This document shows, one piece after another, positions 1 to 9,505 of a DNA stretch of 64,000 nt; within the stretch, counting starts at the first letter, position 1, and each line of letters opens with the position of its first letter. The notes below the pieces were generated by a model. It saw nothing but the letters and a program-made list of their open reading frames with translations. It ran no database searches and had not been told where the DNA came from. The position numbers were made by a program, and so were the translations under genes. Source of the DNA: CAG-390 sp003523225 (GTDB taxonomy: Bacteria; Bacillota; Clostridia; Oscillospirales; CAG-272); the NCBI GenBank assembly GCA_902461815.1, contig CABPZE010000001.1:327442-391441 (forward strand). Reading direction: 5' to 3'.

Positions 1-2
1 GT

Positions 3-722
3 CTTTCCAATATATGCTTTCCGCTTGAGCTTGCAGGTGTAAAGCGCGCCGACGCACGTCGGCGCGCTTCCGAGCTGCTATCTGTTGTCGGACTTCCGGA
101 TAAGGCAAACGCATATCCTGCACAGCTGTCCGGCGGTCAGCAGCAGCGTATTGCCATAGCACGCGCGCTTGCTACCGATCCCGAGGTTCTGCTCTGCGAC
201 GAAGCCACAAGCGCCCTTGATCCCACAACTACGCATTCAATTCTTGAGCTGATTCGCGACATTAACAACAAACTCGGAATAACGGTAATTATTATCACCC
301 ACCAAATGAGTATAGTCGAGGAAATATGCCGTAATGTCGCCATACTTGACGGCGGGCGTGTGGTTGAAACCGGAGCTGTATCTGAGGTGTTTTCAAATCC
401 GTCTTCCGACGCGGCACGCAGGCTTGTTTTCCCTGACGGAGGAAGCCAATTGCTGAAGCTCGTTAAGGGAGAGCGCCGAATACGTGTAGTATTTGACGGA
501 GCGCTTGCAGCAGGCACGCCCATAATTGCTCGCATGGCAATAGAAAAAGGCATCGCGGCAAACATTCTCGGTGCCTCTACACGATGCATCGGTGAAAAGG
601 TCTACGGAAATATGCTTCTCGGCATTTCCGGCGGCGATTCTGAGGTTAAGGAAGCTACAGAATACCTGTGCAGCATGGAAAACGTAACCGTGCGTGAAGT
701 CAGCGAAAGGACGGAAAGCTGA
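3..722 (+). CDS. metN: Methionine ABC transporter ATP-binding protein (5' end outside window)
   Basis: This is the ATPase of the methionine importer; it powers uptake through the MetI permease at the cytoplasmic face. The visible 239 residues enter after the Walker A motif. They include the signature LSGGQQQR (codons near 127-150), Walker B VLLCDEATSALDP and the switch histidine in THQM. The last ~75 residues match a NIL domain, the small ligand-sensing domain typical of MetN that inhibits transport when methionine is plentiful. The reading frame is open from base 3 and stops at the TGA at 720-722, one base before metI, so the two are co-transcribed. The start and Walker A lie upstream of the window. 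The substrate call rests on the NIL domain and the MetI neighbour. Confidence 0.93.
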   Translation, partial: LSNICFPLELAGVKRADARRRASELLSVVGLPDKANAYPAQLSGGQQQRIAIARALATDPEVLLCDEATSALDPTTTHSILELIRDINNKLGITVIIITHQMSIVEEICRNVAILDGGRVVETGAVSEVFSNPSSDAARRLVFPDGGSQLLKLVKGERRIRVVFDGALAAGTPIIARMAIEKGIAANILGASTRCIGEKVYGNMLLGISGGDSEVKEATEYLCSMENVTVREVSERTES

Positions 723-723
723 A

Positions 724-1431
724 ATGGGACAGTTGTTTTCTTCTGAAGCATGGACCGAGGCTCTTGATATAATAAAGACCGAATTTCCTATGGCTGTATG
801 GGAGACCATATATGTCACATTGCTTTCAACGGTTTTTGCGATAATACTCGGACTTCCGCTCGGCGTTCTGCTGGTCGTCGGGCAAAAAAACGGTATTCTT
901 CCCCTCCCGAATTGGATTATGACGACGCTTGACGTTGTAATCAACCTGCTTCGTTCGATACCGTTCCTTATCCTGATGATCCTTGTATTTCCGCTGACAC
1001 GTCTTATAACCGGAACAACAATAGGAACACCCGCAAGCATTGTACCGCTTGTTATTGCGGCATTTCCCTTTGTGGCACGTCTTGTCGAAGGAAGTTTGCG
1101 GGAGCTGAATCCCAACATAATCGAGGCTGCACAGAGCATGGGAGCAACTCCTATGCAGATAATATGCAAGGTAATGATTCCGGAAAGCATACCAAGCCTG
1201 ATCTCAAACGCGACCATAGCCGTTACAACCATACTTGGTTATTCGGCAATGAGCGGAATTATCGGCGGCGGCGGTCTTGGCAAAATAGCGATCAATTACG
1301 GTTGGTACCGTTATCGCTATATTGTTATGATCTTTGCCGTTATCCTGCTTGTCGCTCTGGTTCAGATAATTCAGACTGTGGGAAATAAGCTCGCAACACA
1401 CTCGGATAAAAGAATAAAAAACAAAAACTGA
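724..1431 (+). CDS. metI: Methionine ABC transporter permease
   Basis: Integral membrane permease of the MetNI importer, 235 residues. It has about five hydrophobic segments and the EAA loop EAAQSMGATPMQIICKVMIP that docks on the ATPase. The ATG at 724 is chosen because it follows the metN stop by one base and gives the usual N-terminus; an in-frame ATG at 694 would overlap metN. A strong hairpin terminator follows directly. The substrate-binding lipoprotein MetQ usually belongs to this operon but does not follow metI here, so it must lie upstream of the window or elsewhere. Confidence 0.93.
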   Translation: MGQLFSSEAWTEALDIIKTEFPMAVWETIYVTLLSTVFAIILGLPLGVLLVVGQKNGILPLPNWIMTTLDVVINLLRSIPFLILMILVFPLTRLITGTTIGTPASIVPLVIAAFPFVARLVEGSLRELNPNIIEAAQSMGATPMQIICKVMIPESIPSLISNATIAVTTILGYSAMSGIIGGGGLGKIAINYGWYRYRYIVMIFAVILLVALVQIIQTVGNKLATHSDKRIKNKN

Positions 1432-1441
1432 ACAATAAAAC

Positions 1442-1492
1442 GATGGGATCTGCTGTCAATGAGAAATGTAACAGCGGATCCCATCATTTTTT
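1442..1492. terminator. Bidirectional intrinsic terminator between metI and pcrA
   Basis: A 15-bp stem (GATGGGATCTGCTGT with ACAGCGGATCCCATC, one G-T pair) is followed on the plus strand by a run of T, ending metI. On the minus strand the same stem follows the pcrA stop and is trailed by CGTTTTATT, so it can serve both convergent genes. Confidence 0.85.
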
Positions 1493-3935
1493 ATATTTTT
1501 CTTAGCTTTGCGTAGCTGCCCATAAGCTTTTTGGTGCCGACACGGTCAAATATGACCTCATACAGCTTATCAGCACCCATCTGCTTTACAGAAAGCACTT
1601 CGCCTTCTCCGAATACCGGATGCAGAACACGCATACCGGGTTCAAAGCTTTCAGAAGACGCACGTGTTACTGTCGGAGCATGATTTACTGTCAGGCGGTC
1701 AGAGGACATTGAAGAAGCGCGAGGACGCGACGGGCTTCTGTTCATCTGAGACGAATATGTAACATTACCCTCCTCATCAAATGAGGCTCTGAAAGGAACT
1801 CTTCCATCCGGAGAATTCTTTTTTTGATACTCATCATCCTCATCTATCAGCTCGGTAGGAATATCCTCGATAAAGCGTGACGGCGCGTTGAACTGAGTGC
1901 GACCGTACATGGTGCGCATTTTCGCTCTCAGGATAAACAATTCCTTCTTCGCCCGCGTTATGGCAACATAGGCAAGCCGCCGTTCTTCCTCAAGCTCCTC
2001 AGGCTCCATGACCGCCTGAGAGGACGGGAATATTCCCTCCTCCATACCGGGGAGAAATACGACCGGAAATTCCAGTCCTTTGGCTGAATGAACCGTCATA
2101 AGCACCACGGCGTCAGCATTCTCGTCGAACCTGTCAACATCAGCGACAAGAGCATTTTCTTCAAGGAATCCCGTGAGAGTCGGCTCATCGTTAGCCTGCA
2201 TGTATTCCATAATGCTTGAAATAAATTCATTAACGTTGTCAACTCGATCTGCCTCTTCCTCACCGGCATCGGTCAGCATTTTCATATATCCGGTCTTGTC
2301 AAGCACCTGACGCGCAAATGCATCAAGCGGACATCCGCTCTCAAGGACACCTGTCAGCTCGTTTATGGTTGCGGCAAAGCTTTCAAGCGTATGAGCTGAG
2401 CGCAAAAGCGCAGTATAAGACGACGCGCGTGACATTACGTCAAACATTGAAGCCCCGGTCTCGTTGGCAATATCCTCAACGGCTTCAAGCGTTTTTGCGC
2501 CTATTTTCCGGCGAGGTTCGTTAATTATTCGAAGAAGCCTTTCGCGGTCGGCGTGGTTATTTATCAGCTGCAGATATGCAACTGTGTCACGTATTTCTTT
2601 GCGGTCTGAAAAACGCAGACCGCCGTAGATACGATAAGGAATTCCGCTCTTTGCAAGAGTACGTTCTATACTGCTTGCCTGTGCATTTACACGGTAAAGC
2701 ACTGCGAAGTCGCGGTAAGTGAATTTATCAGTAGCAATATGTTTAAGAATCGTGTCAGCGATAATGCGCGATTCGGAAATCTGGTCGTCAGCTGCACGGT
2801 ATGAGATCAGCTCACCCTTGTCATTTGACGTCCAAAGTGTTTTCCCGCGACGGGATTCATTTTTACTGATAACAGCGTTGGCTGCGTTAAGTATATTTGA
2901 GGTGGAGCGGTAATTCTGTTCCAGCTTTATTACCTTTGCATCGGGATAATGCCGGTCAAATGTCAGTATATTTTCAATCGTTGCCCCGCGAAAACGGTAT
3001 ATGCTCTGGTCATCATCCCCGACAACCATGATATTACGCCACTCGGAAGCAAAAAGCGAACAAAGCTCAAACTGTGCAAGGTTCGTGTCCTGATACTCGT
3101 CAACGCAAACGTATCTGAACTTGTGCGCATAATACTGCTTTACATCATCGTTTTCGCGCAGGAGTATGACCGTCTGCATGATAATATCGTCAAAATCCAT
3201 GGCGTTTGACGCCTTTAGCGATTTCTGATATTCTGCATAAACCTTTGCATACTCACGTTCACGGTAGCCGCCGCCGGCTTCCATAGCATATGCCTCCGGG
3301 GTGAGCAGCTTTTCTTTAGCGCGACTTATAACGCCGGCAACAGTTTTAAGGGGGAACTGCTTGTCGTCCACATTGGCGCTTTTCATTGCTTTCGCAAGCG
3401 CTTTTTTCTGGTCGTCAGTGTCATAAATCGTAACCTGACCGGTGTATCCTATGCGTTCGGCGTATTTGCGGATCATCCTCATGCAAATTGAGTGAAAAGT
3501 ACCCGCCCAGATATCTGCGGCAATATCCGGAGAATCAAACATTGATGTAAGCCGCGATTTGATCTCATTTGCCGCTTTGTTTGTAAATGTAATTGCCAAT
3601 ACATTCCACGGAGCAGTGGTTTCGGTAGCAAACTCATCCAGTATAGGCGTAATATCCTCAGGCGACAGTTCCGCCGCCGACTCAAGATCAGACACATACG
3701 CCTCATCAAGGTTATCCGGGACTTTTTCCGAATAATATGCATCTCCGTACCTAATGATCTGCGCTATACGTCTGACAAGTACCGTGGTTTTTCCGCTGCC
3801 TGCGCCTGCAATGACAAGGAGCGGACCTTTTACGGTAAACACTGCCTCGCGCTGACAGTTGTTAAGACCACTGAGCGATTTGTCAAATAACCTTCTTTTT
3901 GCCGCCAGATAGCGGTTTTCAAGTGCTGAGTTCAT
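1491..3935 (-). CDS. pcrA: ATP-dependent DNA helicase PcrA/UvrD
   Basis: Superfamily 1A 3'-5' DNA helicase for repair and replication-conflict resolution, cytoplasmic. The 814 residues show Walker A AGAGSGKTT (about residue 42), motif II VDEYQDTN, motif III GDDDQSIYRFRGA and motif VI VAITRAKKELF. The C-terminal domain ends in GMRVLHPVFGEGEVLSV, the Tudor-like fold by which PcrA contacts RNA polymerase. Length is slightly above the ~720-750 usual for the family; an acidic insert near residues 75-95 of the protein accounts for part of it. The ATG at 3935 has an AAGGGA ribosome binding site. The UvrD paralogue is hard to exclude, but PcrA is the usual form in this phylum. Confidence 0.93.
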   Translation of the reverse strand: MNSALENRYLAAKRRLFDKSLSGLNNCQREAVFTVKGPLLVIAGAGSGKTTVLVRRIAQIIRYGDAYYSEKVPDNLDEAYVSDLESAAELSPEDITPILDEFATETTAPWNVLAITFTNKAANEIKSRLTSMFDSPDIAADIWAGTFHSICMRMIRKYAERIGYTGQVTIYDTDDQKKALAKAMKSANVDDKQFPLKTVAGVISRAKEKLLTPEAYAMEAGGGYREREYAKVYAEYQKSLKASNAMDFDDIIMQTVILLRENDDVKQYYAHKFRYVCVDEYQDTNLAQFELCSLFASEWRNIMVVGDDDQSIYRFRGATIENILTFDRHYPDAKVIKLEQNYRSTSNILNAANAVISKNESRRGKTLWTSNDKGELISYRAADDQISESRIIADTILKHIATDKFTYRDFAVLYRVNAQASSIERTLAKSGIPYRIYGGLRFSDRKEIRDTVAYLQLINNHADRERLLRIINEPRRKIGAKTLEAVEDIANETGASMFDVMSRASSYTALLRSAHTLESFAATINELTGVLESGCPLDAFARQVLDKTGYMKMLTDAGEEEADRVDNVNEFISSIMEYMQANDEPTLTGFLEENALVADVDRFDENADAVVLMTVHSAKGLEFPVVFLPGMEEGIFPSSQAVMEPEELEEERRLAYVAITRAKKELFILRAKMRTMYGRTQFNAPSRFIEDIPTELIDEDDEYQKKNSPDGRVPFRASFDEEGNVTYSSQMNRSPSRPRASSMSSDRLTVNHAPTVTRASSESFEPGMRVLHPVFGEGEVLSVKQMGADKLYEVIFDRVGTKKLMGSYAKLRKI

Positions 3936-3967
3936 TGTTATGTATTTCCCTTGCAGTTCTTATATGC

Positions 3968-3995
3968 GGGGCTGCCGACTAAGTGCGGCAGCCCC
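3968..3995. terminator. GC-rich hairpin upstream of pcrA
   Basis: A perfect 10-bp stem (GGGGCTGCCG and CGGCAGCCCC) sits between the small Gln/Asn-rich gene and pcrA. It lacks a convincing T tract on either strand. A second small stem, GGAGC/GCTCC at 4031-4043, lies nearby. It may be a weak terminator or attenuator in front of pcrA. Confidence 0.4.
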
Positions 3996-4059
3996 TGACT
4001 TTGATATATACAACCGTATCAAAGCCGTGCGGAGCTATGCTCCATATGCAGATATTTTT

Positions 4060-4203
4060 TTATTCGGCTTCCCTGTTGTTCTTGTTCTGCTGCTGATTCT
4101 GCTGATTCTGACTCTGTTTGTTCTGCTGATTCTGCTGATTCTGCTGATTCTGATTCTGCTGATTCTGATTCTGCTGGTTCTGGTTCTTGTTATGATTTTC
4201 CAT
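4060..4203 (-). CDS. Small Gln/Asn-rich low-complexity protein (47 aa)
   Basis: Unrecognised small protein made almost only of Gln, Asn and Lys, ending in NNREAE. The start at 4203 is well supported by GGAGAA eight bases upstream; a longer reading from 4290 has no such signal. The DNA is a 9-bp microsatellite-like repeat (units of ATTCTGCTG on the plus strand), which makes the opposite frames open as well. It has no membrane segment, signal peptide or cysteine. It lies between a membrane-protein gene and pcrA on the same strand. Function unknown; a disordered peptide seems likely from its composition. Confidence 0.6.
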   Translation of the reverse strand: MENHNKNQNQQNQNQQNQNQQNQQNQQNKQSQNQQNQQQNKNNREAE

Positions 4204-4296
4204 TATTCTTCTCCATGCCGTACTTCGGCGGAATATTTTGTGCGGATAAATATTTTTTACCGCAAACAGAGTATTCCCTGAAGCAAGCACGAATAT

Positions 4297-5706
4297 TCAG
4301 CTCAGCATATATCTGCTATCAATTTCAGCCTTTATCTCAGATTCGGCTTTAAGCACGATAAAAAAATTGATAAGGCACAATACGGCGCTGATGATCCACC
4401 ATACGTCAGACAATGTGCGCATCAAACCGGCGGCGGTGTGGAATACACTCAAAGATGAGTTATATGTTATTATGATGTCACCTATGCAGAAGCTTACGGC
4501 GCACACTGCTGCCATAACGGCAATTACCCTTACCCACTTTTCAAGATATTTGCGTATCTCGGCAAGCTTTGATTCCCGGAATGATGCCGGAGAATTTTCG
4601 GCGATAAACCCTGCATGATCACGAATTATCTGATTCAGCGCAAGCATGACGAAAATCACCACAGCAACAAATAACGCCGAGCTAAGTATCATAAACAAAT
4701 ATCTTACCGCAAACACGCTGCGGGCGTCGCTGCTCGTCCACACGGATGCATTGAAATAGTTCTCGTTGAAATAAAACTGAAGCCAATCGCTTACAGCTGC
4801 CGCGACGGCATAAACAGAAGAAATTGCTACTCCGGCTTTCCACTTGTCAAATATACTGCCGAGAATAAGAAAGAAAGCAATAAAAGCAACAGCGGCAAGT
4901 GTGTCCGGAATAATATTATTTCCTTCAACAATAAAATCGATCTCAAGCAGGAATGCGGCTGCAAGAACCGCAAATGCCATGTTGATTTTCCGTCTTGTAA
5001 AACGGATATCATCCGGCAATATCTCAGTGTCATATTTTCTTTGAAGCGCGGGAACAAATTCGGTATCACGGCACAGTCTTGCCAAATACCGTTCGATAAC
5101 AACAAGCCAGAATACACCGGCAGCAAGACCTATTATAACACCGAAATCACGGAAAAGGCCGATAAATTCATACCAGTTGAATTTTGTTTCATCATAACCG
5201 CCCATACTGAGAGAAGCAAATTCCGGAATCACCGCGCACGCAGGTTTAATAAACAGAAATGCAATCGTTACTGTTTTTGCAAACCCTGTGATAGTTGCCC
5301 TACCGCGTCGGCTTTTGTATGGGATCATAGCTCCGGTGCGGCTGCCAAGGTAAAGCAGACCGTCAAAAAGCTCGCTCCATGCAGGTATAAGCAGAATAAG
5401 CTCAATGACGGCAAACGAAAATGCCGCAAGCAACAAAGCCATTGGCTGTTCGTTCTGACTGGATATGCTGAATACCAAAAACAGCGAAGCAAACTTTGCA
5501 GCCGACACAGCAGCTGCCCATATGAATTTGGAACGTGCGTTTTCAATCTTCGGGCAGATGTATGACATACGTGTTATTGCAGAAAAGATCAAAATATATG
5601 CAATAAAATCAGGAAGTATATCAAAAATCGCAATGTCGGGATTAAACAGAAGCACAGAAGCCACTGCTAACATTGCAAGACCCATATGCTTTCCTTTTAT
5701 TTTCAT
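4297..5706 (-). CDS. Polytopic membrane protein, function unknown
   Basis: A 469-residue protein with about eleven hydrophobic segments spread along its length, so almost certainly a cytoplasmic-membrane protein. The N-terminus carries DILPDFIAYILI within the first membrane pair. I recognise no catalytic motif and no transporter signature. The ATG at 5706 is preferred because GGGAAAGG lies upstream and the first hydrophobic segment then begins normally; an in-frame upstream start at 5754 would add a non-membrane extension. It lies downstream of secA and the small membrane gene on the same strand. Confidence 0.75.
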   Translation of the reverse strand: MKIKGKHMGLAMLAVASVLLFNPDIAIFDILPDFIAYILIFSAITRMSYICPKIENARSKFIWAAAVSAAKFASLFLVFSISSQNEQPMALLLAAFSFAVIELILLIPAWSELFDGLLYLGSRTGAMIPYKSRRGRATITGFAKTVTIAFLFIKPACAVIPEFASLSMGGYDETKFNWYEFIGLFRDFGVIIGLAAGVFWLVVIERYLARLCRDTEFVPALQRKYDTEILPDDIRFTRRKINMAFAVLAAAFLLEIDFIVEGNNIIPDTLAAVAFIAFFLILGSIFDKWKAGVAISSVYAVAAAVSDWLQFYFNENYFNASVWTSSDARSVFAVRYLFMILSSALFVAVVIFVMLALNQIIRDHAGFIAENSPASFRESKLAEIRKYLEKWVRVIAVMAAVCAVSFCIGDIIITYNSSLSVFHTAAGLMRTLSDVWWIISAVLCLINFFIVLKAESEIKAEIDSRYMLS

Positions 5707-5830
5707 CGTAATGACCAGCCTTTCCCGTGCTGTTGCGTCAAATGCCCACAGCACGTTATATGCAGTGGAGAAAAATGATCCGATGCATCTTCAGTTTTGC
5801 ACTGAAACGATGTACGCACAGAACTCGTAT

Positions 5831-6520
5831 TTATTTCTTGCGGCGTTTACTGTTTCTCGACTCGGCGCGCTTTCGTTCTCTTTCCTCAATTTCGCGGCGT
5901 GTTGTCTCAACGGCGCGCGCCTCTCGTGCATCGAGCTTCTCAAAAAACCGATCCACAAACTGAATCCCGGTTTTTTTGCGTCCCATGTCTTCGGCGCCCT
6001 CCGGACAAATGTTCTTGTAGCAACCGAAAATTGAGATCGCCGTAACCACAATAAGGATTATAAGCATCAGATAATAAAATCCCGGAGGAATAATCTTTGC
6101 AGTTCCCAACGCATATGTGGAAGCCCAAAGCACGGTAATTATCATAGCAGTAAGCGCGGTGGATCTTTGCTTATCAAGACCCACATCCGCGGCAGCATTG
6201 CTAAGCGCCCAAAGCATCAATAAATGCAGGAGCATCACAAGCGCCAGCCATACCCATCCTTCAAGAGTAACGGCAAATTGCGGCAAAGCCTCCTCGCCCG
6301 CATAATGTTTTATAAAGTAAAACACACCCTCGGCAACTCCGGTCAGAAGAAAAAGTGCCGCCGCTACCCCTGCGTATACAAATTGTCGGAAATATTCACG
6401 GAGCTTATGCATTCCGATCATCATGACAACGCATCCGACAATACGTATCGCCCACCCGTAAAGGGTCATTGAAACCACAAAGGTCAGAAGGTAGCCAATA
6501 AGCAGAAGACCGAATCCCAT
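5831..6520 (-). CDS. Small multi-pass membrane protein, translationally coupled to secA
   Basis: A 229-residue protein with about six hydrophobic segments. A highly basic C-terminal tail follows (residues ~185-229, rich in Arg, Lys and Glu), probably cytoplasmic and possibly a short helix. The ATG at 6520 shares its A with the secA stop (TGATG), so translation is likely coupled. I recognise no family. The tie to secA suggests co-expression, but nothing in the sequence shows a role in protein export. Confidence 0.75.
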   Translation of the reverse strand: MGFGLLLIGYLLTFVVSMTLYGWAIRIVGCVVMMIGMHKLREYFRQFVYAGVAAALFLLTGVAEGVFYFIKHYAGEEALPQFAVTLEGWVWLALVMLLHLLMLWALSNAAADVGLDKQRSTALTAMIITVLWASTYALGTAKIIPPGFYYLMLIILIVVTAISIFGCYKNICPEGAEDMGRKKTGIQFVDRFFEKLDAREARAVETTRREIEERERKRAESRNSKRRKK

Positions 6521-9288
6521 CAGCTGTCACCGCCGCCGGATATCTTTGCACCACAGCACTTTTTGTATTTTTTACCGCTTCCGCAAGGACACAGTGCATT
6601 GCGGTCAATTTTTTCGGCAGTTGAAGCGGCAGGCGCAGACTTTTTGTTCTGCTCGATGCTTCTTCCCATCCGCATATTTTTTATCATTTCAGGAGTGATA
6701 ACTATAACCTCGGGAATCTTTTCGGTCAGCATCTCACGTGCGGTCTTGTCCCTGATCTCGGTGATAAGATCGCCGAACATATTTGATCCGAGCAGTTTAT
6801 ACTCGGTAAGCGGGTCTTTGTGAGCATACGACTGAAGCATAACATTCTGCTTAAGGTTCTCCATATCGTCGATATGATCAAGCCACATCTCATCAATGTT
6901 ATGCAGCAGAGTATTACGTTCAAAGCGTCTGAATCTGTCCTCGCCCACTTCTGCTTCGCGCGAGCTGTAAAGCTCCTCAGCATTATCCTGCAAAAGCTTT
7001 TCTATATCCTCAGCGGAAACATGCTTCAGCTCTTCTTCGGAATAAATAAGCTCGTCCTCGTGGCAGACCCATCCGAGATATTTTCTTCTCAGCGCTTCAA
7101 GATCCCATTCGCTCTTATTAGCCCCAGAAGTGGCGCTTTCCACAGATTCGGAAATAGTGGAAGCTATCATCTGTTTTACTTTATTGGAGAGATTGCCCTC
7201 ATGCAGAATCTCGTCTCTCTGCTCATAAATTGTCTTTCTCTGCTCGTTCAGCACATCGTCATACTCAAGAACATTTTTGCGTATCTTGAAGTTGCGGCTT
7301 TCTATACGCTTCTGCGCACTTTCAATTACATTGGAGAAAAGGCTGATATTCTGAGACATGTCTCCGCTGCCGTCTGTCAGATTGGCGGCAAGAGAGGACA
7401 GCTTCTGCAGTCTTGCGGGGTCGGCAAACAGCCGCATCAGATCGTCCTGAAGTGAAATGAAAAACGTTGATTCACCAGGGTCGCCCTGACGTCCGGAACG
7501 CCCGCGCAGCTGATTGTCGATTCTCCTGCTTTCATGACGCTCGGAGCCGATAATATACAATCCGCCTGCGGCGATAACCTTCTCGCGCTCCGGAATTATC
7601 TGTTCTCTGAACTTTTCAAAGTAAATACGGAATGTATTACGCGCGTTTTTGATATCCTGATTTTCGGTCGGAACAGTACCGGTTGAAAGCGCAATAAGCT
7701 CCGGATGAATTCCCATACGCGCCATTTCCTGCTTTGCCATATGCTCCGGATTTCCGCCAAGCATTATATCGGTTCCGCGCCCCGCCATGTTTGTGGCTAT
7801 GGTCACAGCACCGGCGCGTCCTGCCTCGGCGATTATATCCGCTTCGCGCTCGTGATTCTTGGCGTTCAGTACATTATGCTGAATGCCCTTCGCCTTGAGC
7901 ATTCTCGACAGGACCTCGGATTTTTCAACCGATGCAGTACCAACAAGCACCGGCTGTGATTTTGCACGGCACTGCTCCACAAGTTCAATAATTGCACGGA
8001 ATTTTGAGCTTTCATCGGTAAATATGCGGTCTGGGTGATCGACGCGTATCATTGGCTTATTGGTGGGAACTTCAACAACATCCAAGCCGTAAATTTCGCG
8101 GAACTCTTCCTCCTCGGTAAGAGCCGTACCGGTCATACCGGATAGCTTGCGATACATACGGAAATAATTCTGGATAGTAACGGTAGCCGTTACCTTCATT
8201 TCGGACTTGATATTTACCTTTTCCTTTGCCTCAAGCGCCTGATGAAGCCCGTCCTGATATCTTCTTCCCGGCATAAGTCTGCCGGTGAACGGGTCAACGA
8301 TAATAATTTCTCCGTCCTTGACCACATAATCAACATCACGCTTCTTGACGCCATATGCGTGGATCGACTGATTGACACTGTGCGCTATACTTGCATTTTC
8401 CGGATCATTCAGATTGTCGATGCCAAAGAATTCTTCTATCTTTTTTGCCCCGCGCGGAGTAAGGACCGCACTTGAGTGTTTTTCATCAACGATGTAGTCA
8501 AAATTCTCGTCGTCTGTCTCCGCCTTGGTGTCAAGCTCTTTGATCACCTTTTTGGAAAGCTTGCGGACAGCTGCATCACATTTCTCGTAAATATCGGTTG
8601 ATTTTCCGCTCAGACCGGAAATAATAAGCGGCGTACGCGCCTCATCGATGAGAATCGAGTCGACCTCATCTATGATGGCAAAGTTATGCCCGCGCTGCAT
8701 CTGCGCTTCAAGACTTGTCTGAAGATTGTCACGCAGATAGTCAAATCCGAATTCGTTGTTTGTTCCGTAGGTTATATCTGCCGCGTAATTACGCCTCTTT
8801 TCGGCGGCGGACATATCCTTAGTTATAACACCGGTGCGCAGCCCGAGATATTCGTATATACGTCCCATTTCACCGGCGTCACGAACCGCAAGATAATCGT
8901 TTACTGTAACGATATGAACACCTTTTCCGGTTAGCGCGTTAAGGTATGCCGGCATTGTCGCAACAAGTGTTTTACCTTCTCCGGTCTTCATTTCGGCAAT
9001 TCTGCCCTGATGCAAAAGAATTCCTCCAAGCACCTGTACCCGGAAGGGACGCTTGCCCAGAACACGATCAGCAGCTTCCCTGACCGCGGCAAATGCCTCG
9101 GGCAGCAGTTGCTCCAGAGTCTCACCGTTTGAAAGTCTTTCACGGAACTCCGGAGTAACCGCGCGAAGCTCCTCGTCGCTCATTGACTTGAATTTGTCGG
9201 CGAGTGCATCAACCGCATCCGCCGCACCTTTTATTTTTTTGAGCTGTCTTTTGCTGTAATCGCCAAATAATAATGTTTCAAGTTTCAT
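6520..9288 (-). CDS. secA: Preprotein translocase ATPase SecA
   Basis: Motor ATPase that pushes preproteins through SecYEG. The 922 residues include Walker A MKTGEGKTL (about residue 100), the DEAD-like box DEVDSILIDEARTP (about 210), ATNMAGRGTDI and LRGRSGRQGDPGES in the second motor domain, and a C-terminal zinc site CPCGSGKKYKKCCG that binds SecB or phospholipid in other bacteria. Length is slightly above the ~840-900 usual for Gram-positive SecA1. The ATG at 9288 has AAAGG eight bases upstream. The gene is followed with one-base overlap by a membrane protein. Confidence 0.97.
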   Translation of the reverse strand: MKLETLLFGDYSKRQLKKIKGAADAVDALADKFKSMSDEELRAVTPEFRERLSNGETLEQLLPEAFAAVREAADRVLGKRPFRVQVLGGILLHQGRIAEMKTGEGKTLVATMPAYLNALTGKGVHIVTVNDYLAVRDAGEMGRIYEYLGLRTGVITKDMSAAEKRRNYAADITYGTNNEFGFDYLRDNLQTSLEAQMQRGHNFAIIDEVDSILIDEARTPLIISGLSGKSTDIYEKCDAAVRKLSKKVIKELDTKAETDDENFDYIVDEKHSSAVLTPRGAKKIEEFFGIDNLNDPENASIAHSVNQSIHAYGVKKRDVDYVVKDGEIIIVDPFTGRLMPGRRYQDGLHQALEAKEKVNIKSEMKVTATVTIQNYFRMYRKLSGMTGTALTEEEEFREIYGLDVVEVPTNKPMIRVDHPDRIFTDESSKFRAIIELVEQCRAKSQPVLVGTASVEKSEVLSRMLKAKGIQHNVLNAKNHEREADIIAEAGRAGAVTIATNMAGRGTDIMLGGNPEHMAKQEMARMGIHPELIALSTGTVPTENQDIKNARNTFRIYFEKFREQIIPEREKVIAAGGLYIIGSERHESRRIDNQLRGRSGRQGDPGESTFFISLQDDLMRLFADPARLQKLSSLAANLTDGSGDMSQNISLFSNVIESAQKRIESRNFKIRKNVLEYDDVLNEQRKTIYEQRDEILHEGNLSNKVKQMIASTISESVESATSGANKSEWDLEALRRKYLGWVCHEDELIYSEEELKHVSAEDIEKLLQDNAEELYSSREAEVGEDRFRRFERNTLLHNIDEMWLDHIDDMENLKQNVMLQSYAHKDPLTEYKLLGSNMFGDLITEIRDKTAREMLTEKIPEVIVITPEMIKNMRMGRSIEQNKKSAPAASTAEKIDRNALCPCGSGKKYKKCCGAKISGGGDS

Positions 9289-9328
9289 CTGAGATGCCTT
9301 TCGGTCTTAATGTAACTATATTTATTTT

Positions 9329-9380
9329 ATTATACATCATTTGTGGGATAAAAACCATACTAAAATGTAAATTTTACATT
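9329..9380 (-). promoter_or_regulatory. Probable secA promoter region with a 17-bp palindrome
   Basis: A perfect TATAAT (minus strand, 9334-9329) lies about 40 bases before secA, but the -35 region (TGGTTT) is weak. Directly upstream of it is AATGTAAA-T-TTTACATT (9364-9380), a perfect 8-bp palindrome with one central base that could be an operator. Confidence 0.5.
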
Positions 9381-9450
9381 CAGATATTATCTGTACCTGA
9401 ACAAATTTGAACCAACCCGGAAGAATTGCGCCGACACAGGCACGCTGCTC

Positions 9451-9486
9451 ATAAAAAACCGACCCCTTCTGAATTATCGGGGTCGG
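9451..9486 (-). terminator. Terminator of the DUF4430-like gene
   Basis: Reading the minus strand, CCGACCCC and GGGGTCGG form a perfect 8-bp stem followed by TTTTTTAT. It lies 20 bases after the stop codon. Confidence 0.9.
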
Positions 9487-9505
9487 ATTTCTATGTTAAT
9501 AAAAG

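Noticed and set aside
3940..4281. Leu-rich hydrophobic plus-strand protein
   Set aside because: It is the complement of the Gln/Asn-rich repeat gene. The minus-strand reading has the good ribosome binding site.
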